From Gonocerus acuteangulatus (Eukaryota; Arthropoda; Insecta; Hemiptera; Coreidae), in the NCBI GenBank assembly GCA_946811695.1, contig OX328123.1:48165509-48229508 (forward strand): 64,000 bases of DNA, in the 5' to 3' direction. This document shows, piece after piece, positions 21,247 to 31,993 of the stretch; the first letter of the stretch is position 1, and each line of letters opens with the position of its first letter. The notes under the pieces are model-generated. The model searched no databases. It was not told the origin of the DNA and saw only the letters and a list, made by a program, of their open reading frames with translations. The translations under genes were made by a program, and so were the position numbers.

Positions 21247-22073
21247 GGCGCATCTACATCTTGGTCATTAGCGCCGGGCTATCTACAGGTTGCCACCCTT
21301 TTCTAATGCCAACAGCTCGTGGTCGTTCACCCATTCAGGTACTGACCACGCCCGACGCTGCTTAACTTCGGTAATCTATGGGAACCGGTGCATTCAACGT
21401 GGCTATGGCCGTTGGCTTAGAGCAACAGTTATAAGTACTTTTAATTTAATCTTTATTTTTTTCTTATAAGTAAGATACATGGACTTATATGGAAGTCAAT
21501 GGCAGATAGGCGTCTCAGATGTTGCGTATATTCAATGGAAAACAAATTAATTTCAGAAACTCAGGTATTAGGACGCCATTCAATTGTCGTGGGAAATTCA
21601 ATAATTGTTTCAATATAATTCAATATTTCTTGAATGAACGAATGTTTCTATAGGTCATTAATATAATGATTTAAAAGGATAACCTGTCGAGTATTACTGA
21701 GAAGCAAATGAATGAAATATTACGAGTAAATGATCTGTAAACATGTTTAAATATTATTTGAGTTTTCAAAGAATAGACAATGATTCAAGTGGACTGATGT
21801 TTTCCAAGTATTTACTTCATACCCGTTTTGTCCTCGTTGTACAGATTTAGTTTATATCACACTTGATATTTAATAACGCAAAAATAAAAAATCAAGGGGT
21901 TCTCAATGTCTTGTTTAGAACTATGGAAGCCCTTAAAGGCAGATAGGCGTCTGTTTGATTGTATTACAATTAAGTTTGTCTAATTAAAGTTTGTGCGGAT
22001 ATTTACCGAAATAATATATTAAATGAGGTTATTAAAATATGACATTGATTCTACAAATAAATGTACTCACCAT
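17351..22073 (-). CDS. Small secreted insect protein with hydrophobic core, unknown function
   Basis: Four coding exons on the minus strand: 22071-22073 (the ATG only), 19949-20115, 18919-19003 and 17351-17620. Junctions are GT-AG and phases fit (0, 2, 0), giving 174 residues. Residues 1-21 form a signal peptide (LRIICLIIALGPLLVFAG, cut probably before ESPLP). The mature part has GYAIQTGYEGYLVP around 50-60, then SLTIKDVIKTAGYLAALPLIGK. A 27-residue hydrophobic stretch (90-115) follows, rich in Gly/Val/Leu, leading into CTFTPVC (116-122), and then an amphipathic C-terminus with a helix-like NTAADLLTSAITKYKDL. It resembles conserved insect-only secreted families of cuticle-forming tissues, but I cannot name the family. 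Promoter and TATA box are listed separately. The single hydrophobic segment could anchor it or form an aggregating core. Confidence 0.8.
17997..18062 (+). repeat. tRNA-like SINE fragment
   Basis: TGGTAGTGAAAGTGG resembles a Pol III A box and GGGTTAGAATCCC (18037-18049) a B box. No cloverleaf with a paired acceptor stem can be drawn, so it is read as a tRNA-derived SINE head rather than a tRNA gene. Confidence 0.45.
18662..18699. repeat. Poly(T) tract
   Basis: About 36 T in a row in the last intron of the secreted-protein gene, possibly the tail of a minus-strand retroposon; no body recognised. Confidence 0.7.
21201..21418 (-). mobile_element. 5S rRNA-derived SINE, copy 2
   Basis: Minus-strand copy of the same SINE as at 16716: a 5S-like head (GCCAACGGCCATAGCCACGT at the right), the 3' domain AAAAGGGTGGCAACCTGTAG, then a poly(A) tail seen as T at 21201-21243. 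Flanked by the perfect 9-bp duplication AGAGCAACA (21192-21200 and 21419-21427). Lies in intron 1 of the secreted-protein gene. Confidence 0.92.
21501..21952. promoter_or_regulatory. Repeated motif GGCAGATAGGCGTCT
   Basis: Identical 15-mers at 21501-21515 and 21938-21952, each preceded by TATGGAAG, within intron 1 of the secreted-protein gene and within 600 bases of its promoter. A regulatory role is only a guess; a short repeat relic is equally possible. Confidence 0.3.
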
Positions 22074-22113
22074 ATCTGTAGAAGTGTTCTTGCCTACAGG
22101 AGTTGGAAGACTA

Positions 22114-22144
22114 TGCCCTCTGAGGGCGATTCTTCCCTTATATA
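22114..22144 (-). promoter_or_regulatory. TATA promoter of the secreted-protein gene
   Basis: Minus-strand TATATAAG at 22137-22144. A CA initiator lies about 30 bases downstream (22114), and an alternative TCAGAG is at 22123-22118. The first exon then reaches the ATG at 22073, followed directly by the GTGAGT donor. Confidence 0.7.
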
Positions 22145-22379
22145 GGACCTAGACCAGCCCTTACATTCCGGTAACGGTATGGCTAAGCTGCTAATATTAG
22201 ACCAAATTCACACAACAATTCTGGGTATGTATACAAATAGAAATAAGATCTCTTATCCTTCCTTCGTAGGGATTCAATGAAAAGTATAAAGATCTCAAGG
22301 ACCTCCCCAATTTTCCTATAAGATTCAATGTTTTTTTATAAAATAGGCATAAGGCCAATTGATAAAATAAATCCACTTT

Positions 22380-22450
22380 TACATACTAGTTATTTTATTA
22401 AAATTTCCCTACCGGTTTCACATCTATCCTGACGCCTCTTCAGGGGCGCT
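22380..22450 (-). mobile_element. Penelope-like element tail with hammerhead core
   Basis: The minus strand reads CTGAAGA (22443-22437), a short stem GCGTC/GATGT, GAAAC (22419-22415), CGGTAGGG and then TTTTAATAAAATAA. The CTGANGA...GAAAC spacing fits a minimal hammerhead ribozyme. A diverged relative lies at about 49990-50050. Confidence 0.5.
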
Positions 22451-22984
22451 AGGACTAGTAAAATAAGTATACAGCCTAACTGCAGGAAGATAAACCTTCT
22501 ATCATAATGGCCATACCCAAACTGTCCCAAAAAAGTTATATCCGGAAAAAGTCTAGTAATCATATACAATAATAATAATTGTCTAATAACGTGAAAATAT
22601 ATTATTTAAATATTTTATAACAATTTGTTTACTTTCCAAATTTAATAAAAAATATTTAAATGATCAATTTTTGACTTTATTAGACAAAACAAATTATTTT
22701 TATAATTTGACGACAAGATGTTTTATTGGATATGACTAATATAATTCTTTCGAATATTGATTGGAATTTTTAGACTTATTCCCCTCCCTTTTTTTTTTTT
22801 TAGTTTATGTTTTAAGACATAGGTCAGCCACACGGGTCAGGACGTCTCAGGTATTATTCCCCTTTAATAACTGACGGATTTGTGCGTTTTGAAGGGAGAC
22901 CAGCGTTTCAAGCAATAGAAATAAATAATAGCTGACACTAAAAGGAGGATGCGTCCCGGGTAGATGTTCTGAGTTTGGACATGG

Positions 22985-23125
22985 CCCTTGTGGCAGAGGG
23001 TTTCTCTTTCTGTAGTTAGGCTGTACACTATAGTTTACTAAGCTTAGTGCCCCTGCTTCAGGCGGGGTGCGAACCTCCATCTTACGCATGAATCAAAGAC
23101 GAGAGCCACTAAGACCATGGGGAGG
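22985..23125 (-). mobile_element. tRNA-derived SINE
   Basis: Minus strand: A-box-like TGGTCTTAGTGGCTC (23117-23103) and B-box-like GGTTCGCACCC (23075-23065), 30-odd bases apart, as in a tRNA. The acceptor stem does not pair and an unrelated body follows, so it is a SINE rather than a tRNA gene. Confidence 0.6.
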
Positions 23126-24151
23126 CCCTAAAATGACTACTATAAGTAAAAACGTTATAATTTTATATATTGGGCTTCTGCCTATTTCACAAAAAAAAAA
23201 CATTGAAAAGTTTGGTATCTTTTTGAAATTCAGTATAATATTCTAGCTATAGGGAATTAAATATTTGTTGTAGAACAATATTCACTATGAGCCCTAATTC
23301 AGAAGTCTGCGTTTGAACATGATTATTCTTGAAAGTGAGAATTTTCTTTTTCATATGCCTTCTTCCTTGCAACTTGTTGGTATTTGGAAAAAGGCTGTAC
23401 CTGCAGTAGGTAATCAATATAGATGTTACAAAGAAGCTTCTTTTACCACGACCACTCTTATAATCATGCTTCTTACATAAATTCAAGAAATTCTCCTTCG
23501 TAGTTATTTTCCACCATCAATAGATAAGATTTATCAATTTTGAGACAGCTAGAATTAATTGGAATAATATGTAATAAAGTGGTACAAGGTTCCATCAATA
23601 AATATACAGCCTTGCCGTGGGAGTTGATATCCCTCCTTAGCAAATAGCAAACATCGCTCCGAAAAGTGTTAAAAGCGGAAAATACTCTAATAGCCCTCAT
23701 TGCCACACTCTCAACACTTTTTCTTGCATCATACTAACTCCTGTTGTCTAACAGAAACTAATGACACTGTGCGTATTCTTCACATGATTGGTTAATAGTT
23801 GTAGAAAAAAATATTTCAACCTGAATGTTAGTAAAAACGCAGGGTAAGGATATTTGTTTGTATACAATTCATTTTTTTTAAAAAATATTTTCTGTATTTT
23901 TTTTCCAGGTAAATATAAATACGTATTTTACTTAAATTATAACGGAAACGTATTCATAACAAAGATTTTTAGAAGGGTTATAAACAGGTTACCACTTGTC
24001 ACATACCACCGCTTGTCTATCCAGGATAGGGCTGATGCCTATTCCTTTTCAAAAATAATAAAGGAATTATTTTTAATAATTATAGAAAGTATACTTCCAG
24101 CGCGTTAGAATTTTTAATTTTCTAATATTTAATTCTGATTTGTCTTCACTC

Positions 24152-24330
24152 CATGGGCGTATATAAGGGGGGGGGGGGCTGAGGGCGCTGCAGTCCTCCC
24201 TCCAATTTTGATTCAATCGGTAAAAATGGGTTATAACAATTGAGTTAGAAGGGATCTACTAACTTAATGGTTATAATAACCTTAAAAATAAATTAAATAA
24301 GATCACTTAGTTCAGAAAAAATAACTTTTT
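24152..24330 (+). mobile_element. M1 MITE copy 4, 3'-truncated, holding a tiny M2 relic
   Basis: Left end CATGGGCGTATATAAGG and the internal CCTTAAAAATAAATTAAATA block match the other M1 copies; the right end is missing. Inside, at 24232-24263, a 32-base remnant carries both M2 tips (AATTGAGTTAG and CTACTAACTTAATG), flanked by GTTATAAC/GTTATAAT, an 8-bp duplication with one change. Confidence 0.75.
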
Positions 24331-24779
24331 TCGTGTTATTGTAGGAAAACGAACAAAAGCATTTTTAAAGCTATATCTGTAACCGTTAACGAGAAAAATT
24401 AAAATTAGTTTGTAAAAACTAATTTTTCAAACTAATATTCAGTTTGGGTATTCAGAAAAGATTTATTTAGTAAAAATCTGTTACAGATGTTTGACATTCG
24501 TCTAATCTAAGAAATTTAAATTTTGATTTTTGAAGGCGGCAAAGTATTAGGAAAAGACATAGGTTTTCGGATTTTGGTATATTTAATTGCATTTAACGGT
24601 AAAATTACCATTTTAGTAAAATAAGTTTAAAAAATGAGAACCGTTGATATAGTTTTTCCAAGAGCGACCGTTGAGAAAGAGGATGGAGTAATTTCCGCTT
24701 AGATCAGTTTCCAGTTGAAGTGTTTTTGTTCGAAAGATCAAAACCTATCAATAAATGCTTCTATTATTTTTCTAAAGCC

Positions 24780-24837
24780 ACTAGGGATATGAACACAAAC
24801 GCCCTATGATGACGCAGTCCCTACGAGTCGGACTTTT
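24780..24837 (+). mobile_element. 3' end of a HINE-A element
   Basis: GATGACGCAGTCCCTACGAG followed by TCGGACTTTTA matches the 3' terminus of the Helentron-like family A, with the stem-loop slightly degraded. The rest of this copy is not recognisable. Confidence 0.6.
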
Positions 24838-25014
24838 AAATAATAGAGGGCTACGAAGATGGGTAACTGGCGCTAAAAATCGTATTAAATATTTTTCGAT
24901 ACGGGTTTTCCAACACATTGAACACACATCCCATTTCATTCTCCCTCTCTGATATAGCTAATATTATGTAGTCAAATTAATTTATTCCTTCCTGTAGCTA
25001 TATTCACTTAGAAT

Positions 25015-25145
25015 CAGAATGGCGAGTCGGGCCCTGAAATGAAAAAAATCATCCTGTTGCAGGTTGGACTCGAATCCCCCTCTCCCGCATGAGAATCCAT
25101 GGAATTAGCCACTGGACCACGGAGAGACCCCCACGCTTCTGTTGT
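25015..25145 (-). mobile_element. tRNA-derived SINE
   Basis: Minus strand: A box TGGTCCAGTGG (25119-25109) and B box GGATTCGAGTCC (25077-25066), the best tRNA-like pair in the window. Downstream sequence is not tRNA-like and no closing acceptor stem exists. Confidence 0.65.
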
Positions 25146-25597
25146 AGCATATAATGCAGCTATATTTTTTCTATAATATGAAACAGCCTTAGGAATCAAA
25201 GAATTTTACATTATTAATTATCATACATTAGCTCACCGAAAGTATCAAAGTACGATTTTAGGGTAATTACTCTTGTAATTTTTTCAAAGAGGATTGAACC
25301 CGCAATAATGGTAAATTAAAAAAGAAAAAAACTTTTATATAACTAAAAACAAAAAAATAAATAAATGAAAATAATAAATTGTGGGCGTAACTAGTATAAA
25401 GACAGAATAAATTTGCATTTTTATGTAGAAGATGTGATAAGGGAAAAAAGTGCATACTTTCTTAACTACAACTTTTTTCTATAGACTGTCATCATTTTTT
25501 TTTCAACAGGAAAATTTCCTTTCTCCCCAAAAAAGTGCAAGTAGTCCTTACATCACTTGTCGAAATTTTTTAGTTAATCAATTTTTCTATTGTTTCC

Positions 25598-25667
<70 letters not shown>

Positions 25668-25680
25668 TATGTATACATAT

Positions 25681-25718
<38 letters not shown>

Positions 25719-25776
25719 ATTTATTTATTTAATATTAACATTGAACCCTTCTTCACTTATATATTTGAAACGTATT

Positions 25777-25834
<58 letters not shown>
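25598..25834. repeat. (TA)n, (CA)n and poly(T) cluster
   Basis: (TA)n at 25598-25670, a short TACATA transition, (CA)n to about 25714 and a T run at 25780-25831. The long reading frames here are artefacts of these repeats. Confidence 0.9.
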
Positions 25835-26120
25835 CCTTATTTTCTCGGCCTCGCCCGACTCAGCTTTACTTCGCTCATCAACGGGAACAAATAATCTTAA
25901 ATATAAACTTCTGCATAATTATCATCACAAGAAATACTTTTATGAGACCAGTTAATTTTATAAATAAGAATCTCTAGAATTATCATGTTCTAAAGGTGTA
26001 GTTCATATAAATTTCTAAACGTTTTGACAAATAATTTATTTAAGTTCACGTCTGTTAATATAAATTCTTGTTTTCGTTTTCTTCTTAATCACTTTGAAAT
26101 TGTAGTTAGGTGTAATGACC

Positions 26121-26360
26121 CATGGGCGTATGTAAGGGCTGCAGCCCCCCCCCCTCGAAATTTTGATTTGATGTAAAAATTTTCATAAAACCCTTAAAAA
26201 TAAATTAAATAAGATCATTTAGTTCATAAAACATATTCTATTTTGGGTGTAATAGCGTTTAAGTTGGCTAAAACTCTTCCAAGATCTAAATTGTTAGTAT
26301 TCCATACACCAGAAATGGTCTCAGCCCCCCCCCCCCCGAAATTTTCTGTATACGCCCATG
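26121..26360 (+). mobile_element. M1 MITE copy 2 (uninterrupted)
   Basis: Both ends are present (CATGGGCGTATG ... TATACGCCCATG). 240 bp, flanked by TAATGACC and TAAAGACC (8-bp duplication, one mismatch). It contains AATAGCGTTTAAGTTGGC, the empty form of the SINE insertion site of the 16562 copy. Confidence 0.88.
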
Positions 26361-27005
26361 TAAAGACCTCCATTCTAAGAGTACATGCTTAAACAATAAA
26401 ATATTACTCTGCTACTCCACTAAATGTTCCTTTGCGTCAAAAAAATATTACCAATTGGAAACCATTATTTTACAACATTTATTGATTCGCTGATATTTAC
26501 ATCTTGAACTTTTCTGAAGGACAAGCGAAATGATCTCGGAAACTTTTGCGGCTTTGAGTAAAAGTTGGATGTGAAAGTGCACCTCGACACTGTAGAGCAC
26601 TGTTATCCGCCCAAAATAAACACAGTTCTTGACAACTAGGAACGGGAAATCGGATGGTCTCCTGCCCCTTACACCACGCTATGTAGTAAGCAAACAATAT
26701 ATACTTTTAGTAAAAATTATATATATCACAATATTAGATAGGACCAGAACGAGGGGCATTCAATATTGTGTTGCAATGCCTATTTTTATGTGTTATTTCA
26801 TTTTGCTTCCACCACTGCGAATTCACCGTACCTAAAATGAATCGCAGTGTATTAAAGGTGTTTACTTTTAGCGCGGTTCCTCCCTCCCCCATAGGGAGGA
26901 ACCCCGCTTATAAGGTTGATACAATGAAACAATCCGGAAGTGCCGACTAGAAAATTTTGCGTTTCAGAACCCCTAGAAACCGAAAATAACGGTGGTTCAA
27001 ATTTG

Positions 27006-27067
<62 letters not shown>

Positions 27068-27070
<3 letters not shown>

Positions 27071-28741
27071 GGTGTCCCGTAAATGTCTAGTCATATTGTG
27101 AGGGGTGATAGAGGACCTTTAGGGGAACAAAAAATGTTCTATGACGATTTCCCGAATTCTCGCCCATAAGGGAGAAAACGTCGTTTTATTGTTTTTTCGA
27201 GACAAACGTGGTTTTTAGAAGAATAATCGTTGTAGCTCCGTCCTAGGTGGTACTACTAGAAAGGGGGTGAAACCTATCGAAAGCTGAGTAAATTTACTAT
27301 AAGGCTAGTTGAAAGTAAACGTAAAAGTGAATGAATGTAAGTATGTATATCTTACCAAAAGAAAGCTATTCTAAATTTCGTGACATTTTATTGATATTTC
27401 TTTCCAGCGTTACTCCTCAATGGGCAGGATCTGTGATTTCCGGCTTTTAGAAAAACTTCCTCATTTAACCAGCTTTCCATTCATGTATCACAACCTTGTG
27501 TTATTGAAGTATTTGAACGGTTTAAGAACAAAAGTTTTTTAAAAAACATGGATCTGTGAAAATAAAATTATATTTTTTTCTTCAGTTTATTCAAAAAGCT
27601 GAAGAGAAATATTTGTTTTTATAAATGTTTACATAATAATAAATAAATATTTACTTAAAACAATAAAAAAAATTACTTCCACGAATATAAAAAAAATTCC
27701 TAAAACAGTAAATAAATAAAATACACATTTATTTTGAATTTATTAATTCAGGTAACTAATACTGGGTCCAGGTGGCGGCCATTAAGGAACACCAACCATA
27801 CATTAACCTCAAAAATTATTATTTTTACCTAGATCACGCATTTGAACACATTTTTACAGGACTATGTATGTCTTATTTATGAGGGATAGAATTTGTAATT
27901 ACCACAATCAATTCAAGGTAAAGCATTTGTTTTAAAAAATATAAATACCTGTAAAAATGTGTTCAAATGCGTGATCTAGGTAAAAATAGTAATTTTTTAG
28001 TTTAATGTATGGTTGGTGTTCCTTAATGGCCGCCACCTGGACCCAGTATTAGTTACCTGAATTAATAAATTCAAAATAAATGTGTATTTTATTTATTTAC
28101 TGTTTTAGGATTTTTTTTTATATTCGTGGAAGTAATTTTTTTTATTGTTATAAGTAAATATTTACTTAATATTCATGTAAACATTTATAAAAATAAATAT
28201 TTCTCTTCAGATTTTTGAATAAACTGAAGAAAAAAATATAATTTTCTTTTCACCGATCCATGTTTTTTTTAAAGCTTTTGTTCTTAAACCGTTCAAATAC
28301 TTCAATAACACAGGGTTGTGATACATGAATGGAAAGTTGGTTAAATGAGAAAGTTTTTCTAAAACCCGGAAATCACAGACCCCGCCCATTGAGGAGTAAC
28401 GCTGGAAAGAAATATCAATAAAATGTCAGGAAATTTAGAATAGCTTTCTTTTGGTAAGATATACATACTTACATTCATTCATTTTTACGTTTACTCCCAA
28501 CTAGTCTTATTGTAAATTTACTCAGCTTTTGATAGGTTTCACTTCCTTTCTAGTAGAACCACCTGGGACGGAGCTACAACGATTATTCTTCTAAAAACCA
28601 CGTTTGTCTCAAAAAAACAATAAAACGACGTTTTCTCCCTTAGAGGCAAGAATTCGGGAAATCGTCATAGAACATTTTTTGTTCCCCTAAGGGTCCTCTA
28701 TCACCCCTCACAATATGACTAGACATTTACGGGACACCCTG
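27068..28741. mobile_element. 1.67-kb fold-back transposon at TA
   Basis: Two near-identical inverted arms of about 793 bp (27068-27860 and 27948-28741) surround an 87-base loop. Termini CAGGGTGTCCCGTAAATG and CATTTACGGGACACCCTG are flanked by TA on each side within a (TA)n tract. TA target and CAGGGTG ends suggest a Tc1/mariner-type non-autonomous element. No intact transposase frame was seen in the arms. Confidence 0.9.
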
Positions 28742-31449
28742 TATATATATATATTTGTCTGTTCGCTCTCTAAATAGAAGACGAATGGTCCGATTTTGAT
28801 GATATTTGGTACAAAAATCTGTCGTCCAATTTGAAAGGTCAAGTTCGTTAACCAGCAAAATCCGCCCACTGGAAGATGGCGTTTGGGGCGAAATTCGCGC
28901 AGAAAAAATCGTAACGCTTACATTTTTGAGTTCATAAGCTTGTAAGTACTCGTTTTATAGGCTTCTTGGGCTAGAAAAACGAATGAAACCATTTTCAAGG
29001 CGATAGCTTTAACCGTTGTCGAGAAAATTGGAAAAATAGTTTTTGAATACCGTTTTTGGTTTGGGTACTTAGAATAACGGGATTCAGTTGAAACATTATC
29101 TGCATGTTCTACTTTCATTAAAACTAATATGTTGAAAGTTATTTTACGTTTGGAGTTAAGGAAGGGTTAGAATAAAATATTTTATGAACAGATATGAAAA
29201 GTTTTGGAAACTTCGTATACTTTCATTAATATCTTGAACACGGTTGGGAAATCGTGGTAAGTGGATTGAAACTATTTGAAAGCTTACTAAATTCTCTACA
29301 AAAATGATTCTAAAACTATTTTGATTAGGTTATGTCAATCGGAGAAATAAATGCTTAAAACTTCAAATACGTCTGTTTTGTTCTTATGAACGGGTTTTTG
29401 TCGTTCTTTTTGTAATTTTTGTCTCTTTCCCTTGGTTTTTTATTGCTTTTTATTTTTTTAATTTCTGATGTTGTATTTGTAAGGAAAATGTATGTGTGTG
29501 TAAAACAGGATAGGTAAAATGAGACCAATTTTCTGTTGTCAGAAATAATGAAAAGTTTTGGTAACTTTGTATACTTTCCTTAATATCTCGAAAAAGGTTG
29601 AGAATTTGGGAAACGAAAGAATACCATTAGAAAGTTTACTAAATGCTCTACAAAAAAGGTTCTAATGAAAGTTTTGATTAGGCGATGTCAATCGGAGAAA
29701 TAAGTGCTTAAAACTTTAAAGTAATTGATTTCGCTTATTCGAACTGTTCTTTTTGTCTTTGATTTTGATACTTAAAATTATGGGATTCAGTTGAAACATT
29801 TTCTGCATGTTTGAATTTAATCAACACTAATATGTTAAAATTTTGGTTGCGTTTGGAGCTAAGGAAGGATTAGAATAAAATATTTTATTAACAGACATGA
29901 AATGTTTTGGGAACTTCGTATACATTCCCTAATATCTCGAAGACGGTTGGGAATATTGGTAAACGGAGGGTTACCATGCGAAAGCTTACTAAATGTTCTA
30001 CAAAAAAGATTCTGAAACAATTTTTGATTAGGCTATGTCAATCGGAGAAATAAGTGCTTAAACTTTGAAGTAATTGATTTCGTTAATTCGAACGGTTCTT
30101 TTTGTTTGTTTTTATTCCTTGTTACTTTTTAATTGCTTAAAGGTGGATAATGTATTTGACAATAAAACAGATTAATTAAAATAAGAAAAACAATTCATTG
30201 TTAAAAATATATCAGGCTGTACCGTATGAAATGTCAGTTTTGGATTTGTCGATTTCCTTCAAATGTCTTGAAACTGTCGAGGCTCCTACTCCGAGTTCTT
30301 TGGCATATTCCCTAGTGTTTTTAATTGCTTATAGTAGTCTAATGTATTTGTCAATAAAACAGGATACGTATAATTAGAATCAATATTTTGTTTGTTAGAA
30401 TTCGAAGATGCCGTATGAATATCTAGATTACAGTACTGGTGTTGATTTCATTCTTTAGAATTATTCTTGGTATTCCCTATTTTCATCTGTTACCCATAGT
30501 TTTTTATTGTTCGTAGGTTTTTCTTATTGATTATAGAATATTAATCTATTTGGCTATAAAACAGGATATGTAAAATTAGTGACCATATTTCGGAGATTTC
30601 TGAGCGAAATACTTTTAAGATTTTCTACCACCACGAACGGCTTTTTTCCTCTATTTTTATCCACTAGATAGGCTTTATTTTGCATATTATTCTATATAAG
30701 TTTTATTCAGCAGGGGATTCTGATGAAATGTTGTGTTTTTGCTGTGGATTTTAAATACGATGTATGTAAGATTGGATAACATTAGCGAGTCTACATAGTT
30801 AAGAACCGACGACGGAGGATTACTTCTTGCTATGATTTAGTCTACATATGTATATTAAGTCCTAAATCCAAAAAATAAACTTCACAACGGTCAGATACTA
30901 TGAGCGAATATGGCAGTTCAATGCCCGTACAAGGGGGCCGCAGGAAATTTACCTGCTAAGAGTTAATCCTCAAGAGCTGTAAATATACCCCAGGTATCTG
31001 CCGAGACAAATACAAAGCCTAGGCGGAGAGCACCCCAAAAACTCAGATCCAAACATAAGGTTATATACTAAATATTCATAAAGACTACTTAGTTGTAAAC
31101 CGATTCATCAATTAGCAATCAATAGTTTTCAACAAAGGTTATATACTAAATATTGATAAAAAGTATTTAATTAGAAAAAAAAAAACAATATTCCACAAGA
31201 CTTGTTTTTGGTCCATTTGTGTCTACTCCATAGACTTAATTAGGTATATTATTCTATTGTAGTTGGGCAACTAAACTTTGTTTTTTTTTGTTAAATAAAG
31301 TTTTTTTTTCTTGACTTGTTATTCGTCAAGACTTTTATTTATCCTTGTGTATTTACTAGATAGGTTTTATTCGGCATATTATTCTATATAGGCTATATTA
31401 GGCAGGGTATTCTACTCAATCTTGTGTACTTCTTCTTGATCCTTCTGTA

Positions 31450-31700
31450 CATGGGCGTATATAAAAACAATTTCGGGGGGGGGCTGAGACCATTTCCAGG
31501 GTATGGAATACTAAATATTTAGAGCTTGGAATAGTTTTAGGCAACTAAAACGCTATTACACGTAAAATAAAATATGTTTTATGAACTAAATGATCATATT
31601 TAATTTATTTTTAAGGGTTTTACGAGAAGTTTTTATCATCAATTCAAAATTTCGCGAGGGGCTGCAGCCCCCTCAGCCCCCCCCCTCATATACGCCCATG
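31450..31700 (-). mobile_element. M1 MITE copy 3
   Basis: Reverse orientation; CATGGGCGTATATA ... TATACGCCCATG with a perfect 8-bp duplication CTTCTGTA on both sides. Nested in HINE copy A1. Confidence 0.9.
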
Positions 31701-31993
31701 CTTCTGTATCCTCTAGAAAGGCTTTATTAGGCATATTTTGTATTGATTTATAGAGCTTTGCTTTAGAATGAGAGCCAGATTCTGTAATTTCCGCTTCTGT
31801 GTATAAGTTAGCTACTGTCGGTGTCCCTGACGGCTTAATATCACTTTTATTCGAGATGTTCAAGAGGATTTTGACAGTTTTCACGAGATATATAAAAAAA
31901 AAAAAGTTTATTTATTTTCTAAGCTTATCAAATGGCACTAGGGACATGAACGGAACCGCGCTAAGATGCTGCAGTTCCTGCGAGTCGGACTTT

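Larger units (their letters stand above)
22147..24150. other. Intergenic, repeat relics
   Basis: Contains the Penelope-like tail at 22380 and a tRNA-like SINE at 22985. Two out-of-phase minus-strand open stretches at 23247-23706 show no recognisable domain and look like a decayed frame. Otherwise AT-rich without a gene. Confidence 0.45.
26868..31993 (+). mobile_element. HINE-A (Helentron-like) copy A1, with nested insertions
   Basis: Starts TTTAGCGCGGTTCC with a hairpin GGTTCCTCCCT/AGGGAGGAACC, then TCCGGAAGTGCC, GGTGGTTCAAATTTG and a (TA)n core. It ends GGAACCGCGCTAAGATG, stem-loop GCAG-TTC-CTGC and GAGTCGGACTTTTT. The left and right GCGCGGTTCC arms are subterminal inverted repeats. Three about 350-bp internal repeats begin near 29201, 29555 and 29904. 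A fold-back element (27068-28741) and an M1 MITE (31450-31700) are inserted. No coding frame. Helentron/HINE class is inferred from architecture. Confidence 0.68.

Noticed and set aside
23247..23706. Minus-strand gene
   Set aside because: Two short frames in different phases without recognisable domain or splice logic.
17997..25145. tRNA genes at the three A/B-box sites
   Set aside because: No acceptor stem or full cloverleaf could be drawn; read as SINE heads.
25590..25977. Long open frames of IYIYIY and poly-F
   Set aside because: Translations of (TA)n and poly(T); the same applies at 37322-37655, 40042-40362, 55460-55741, 59131-59499 and 61259-61719.
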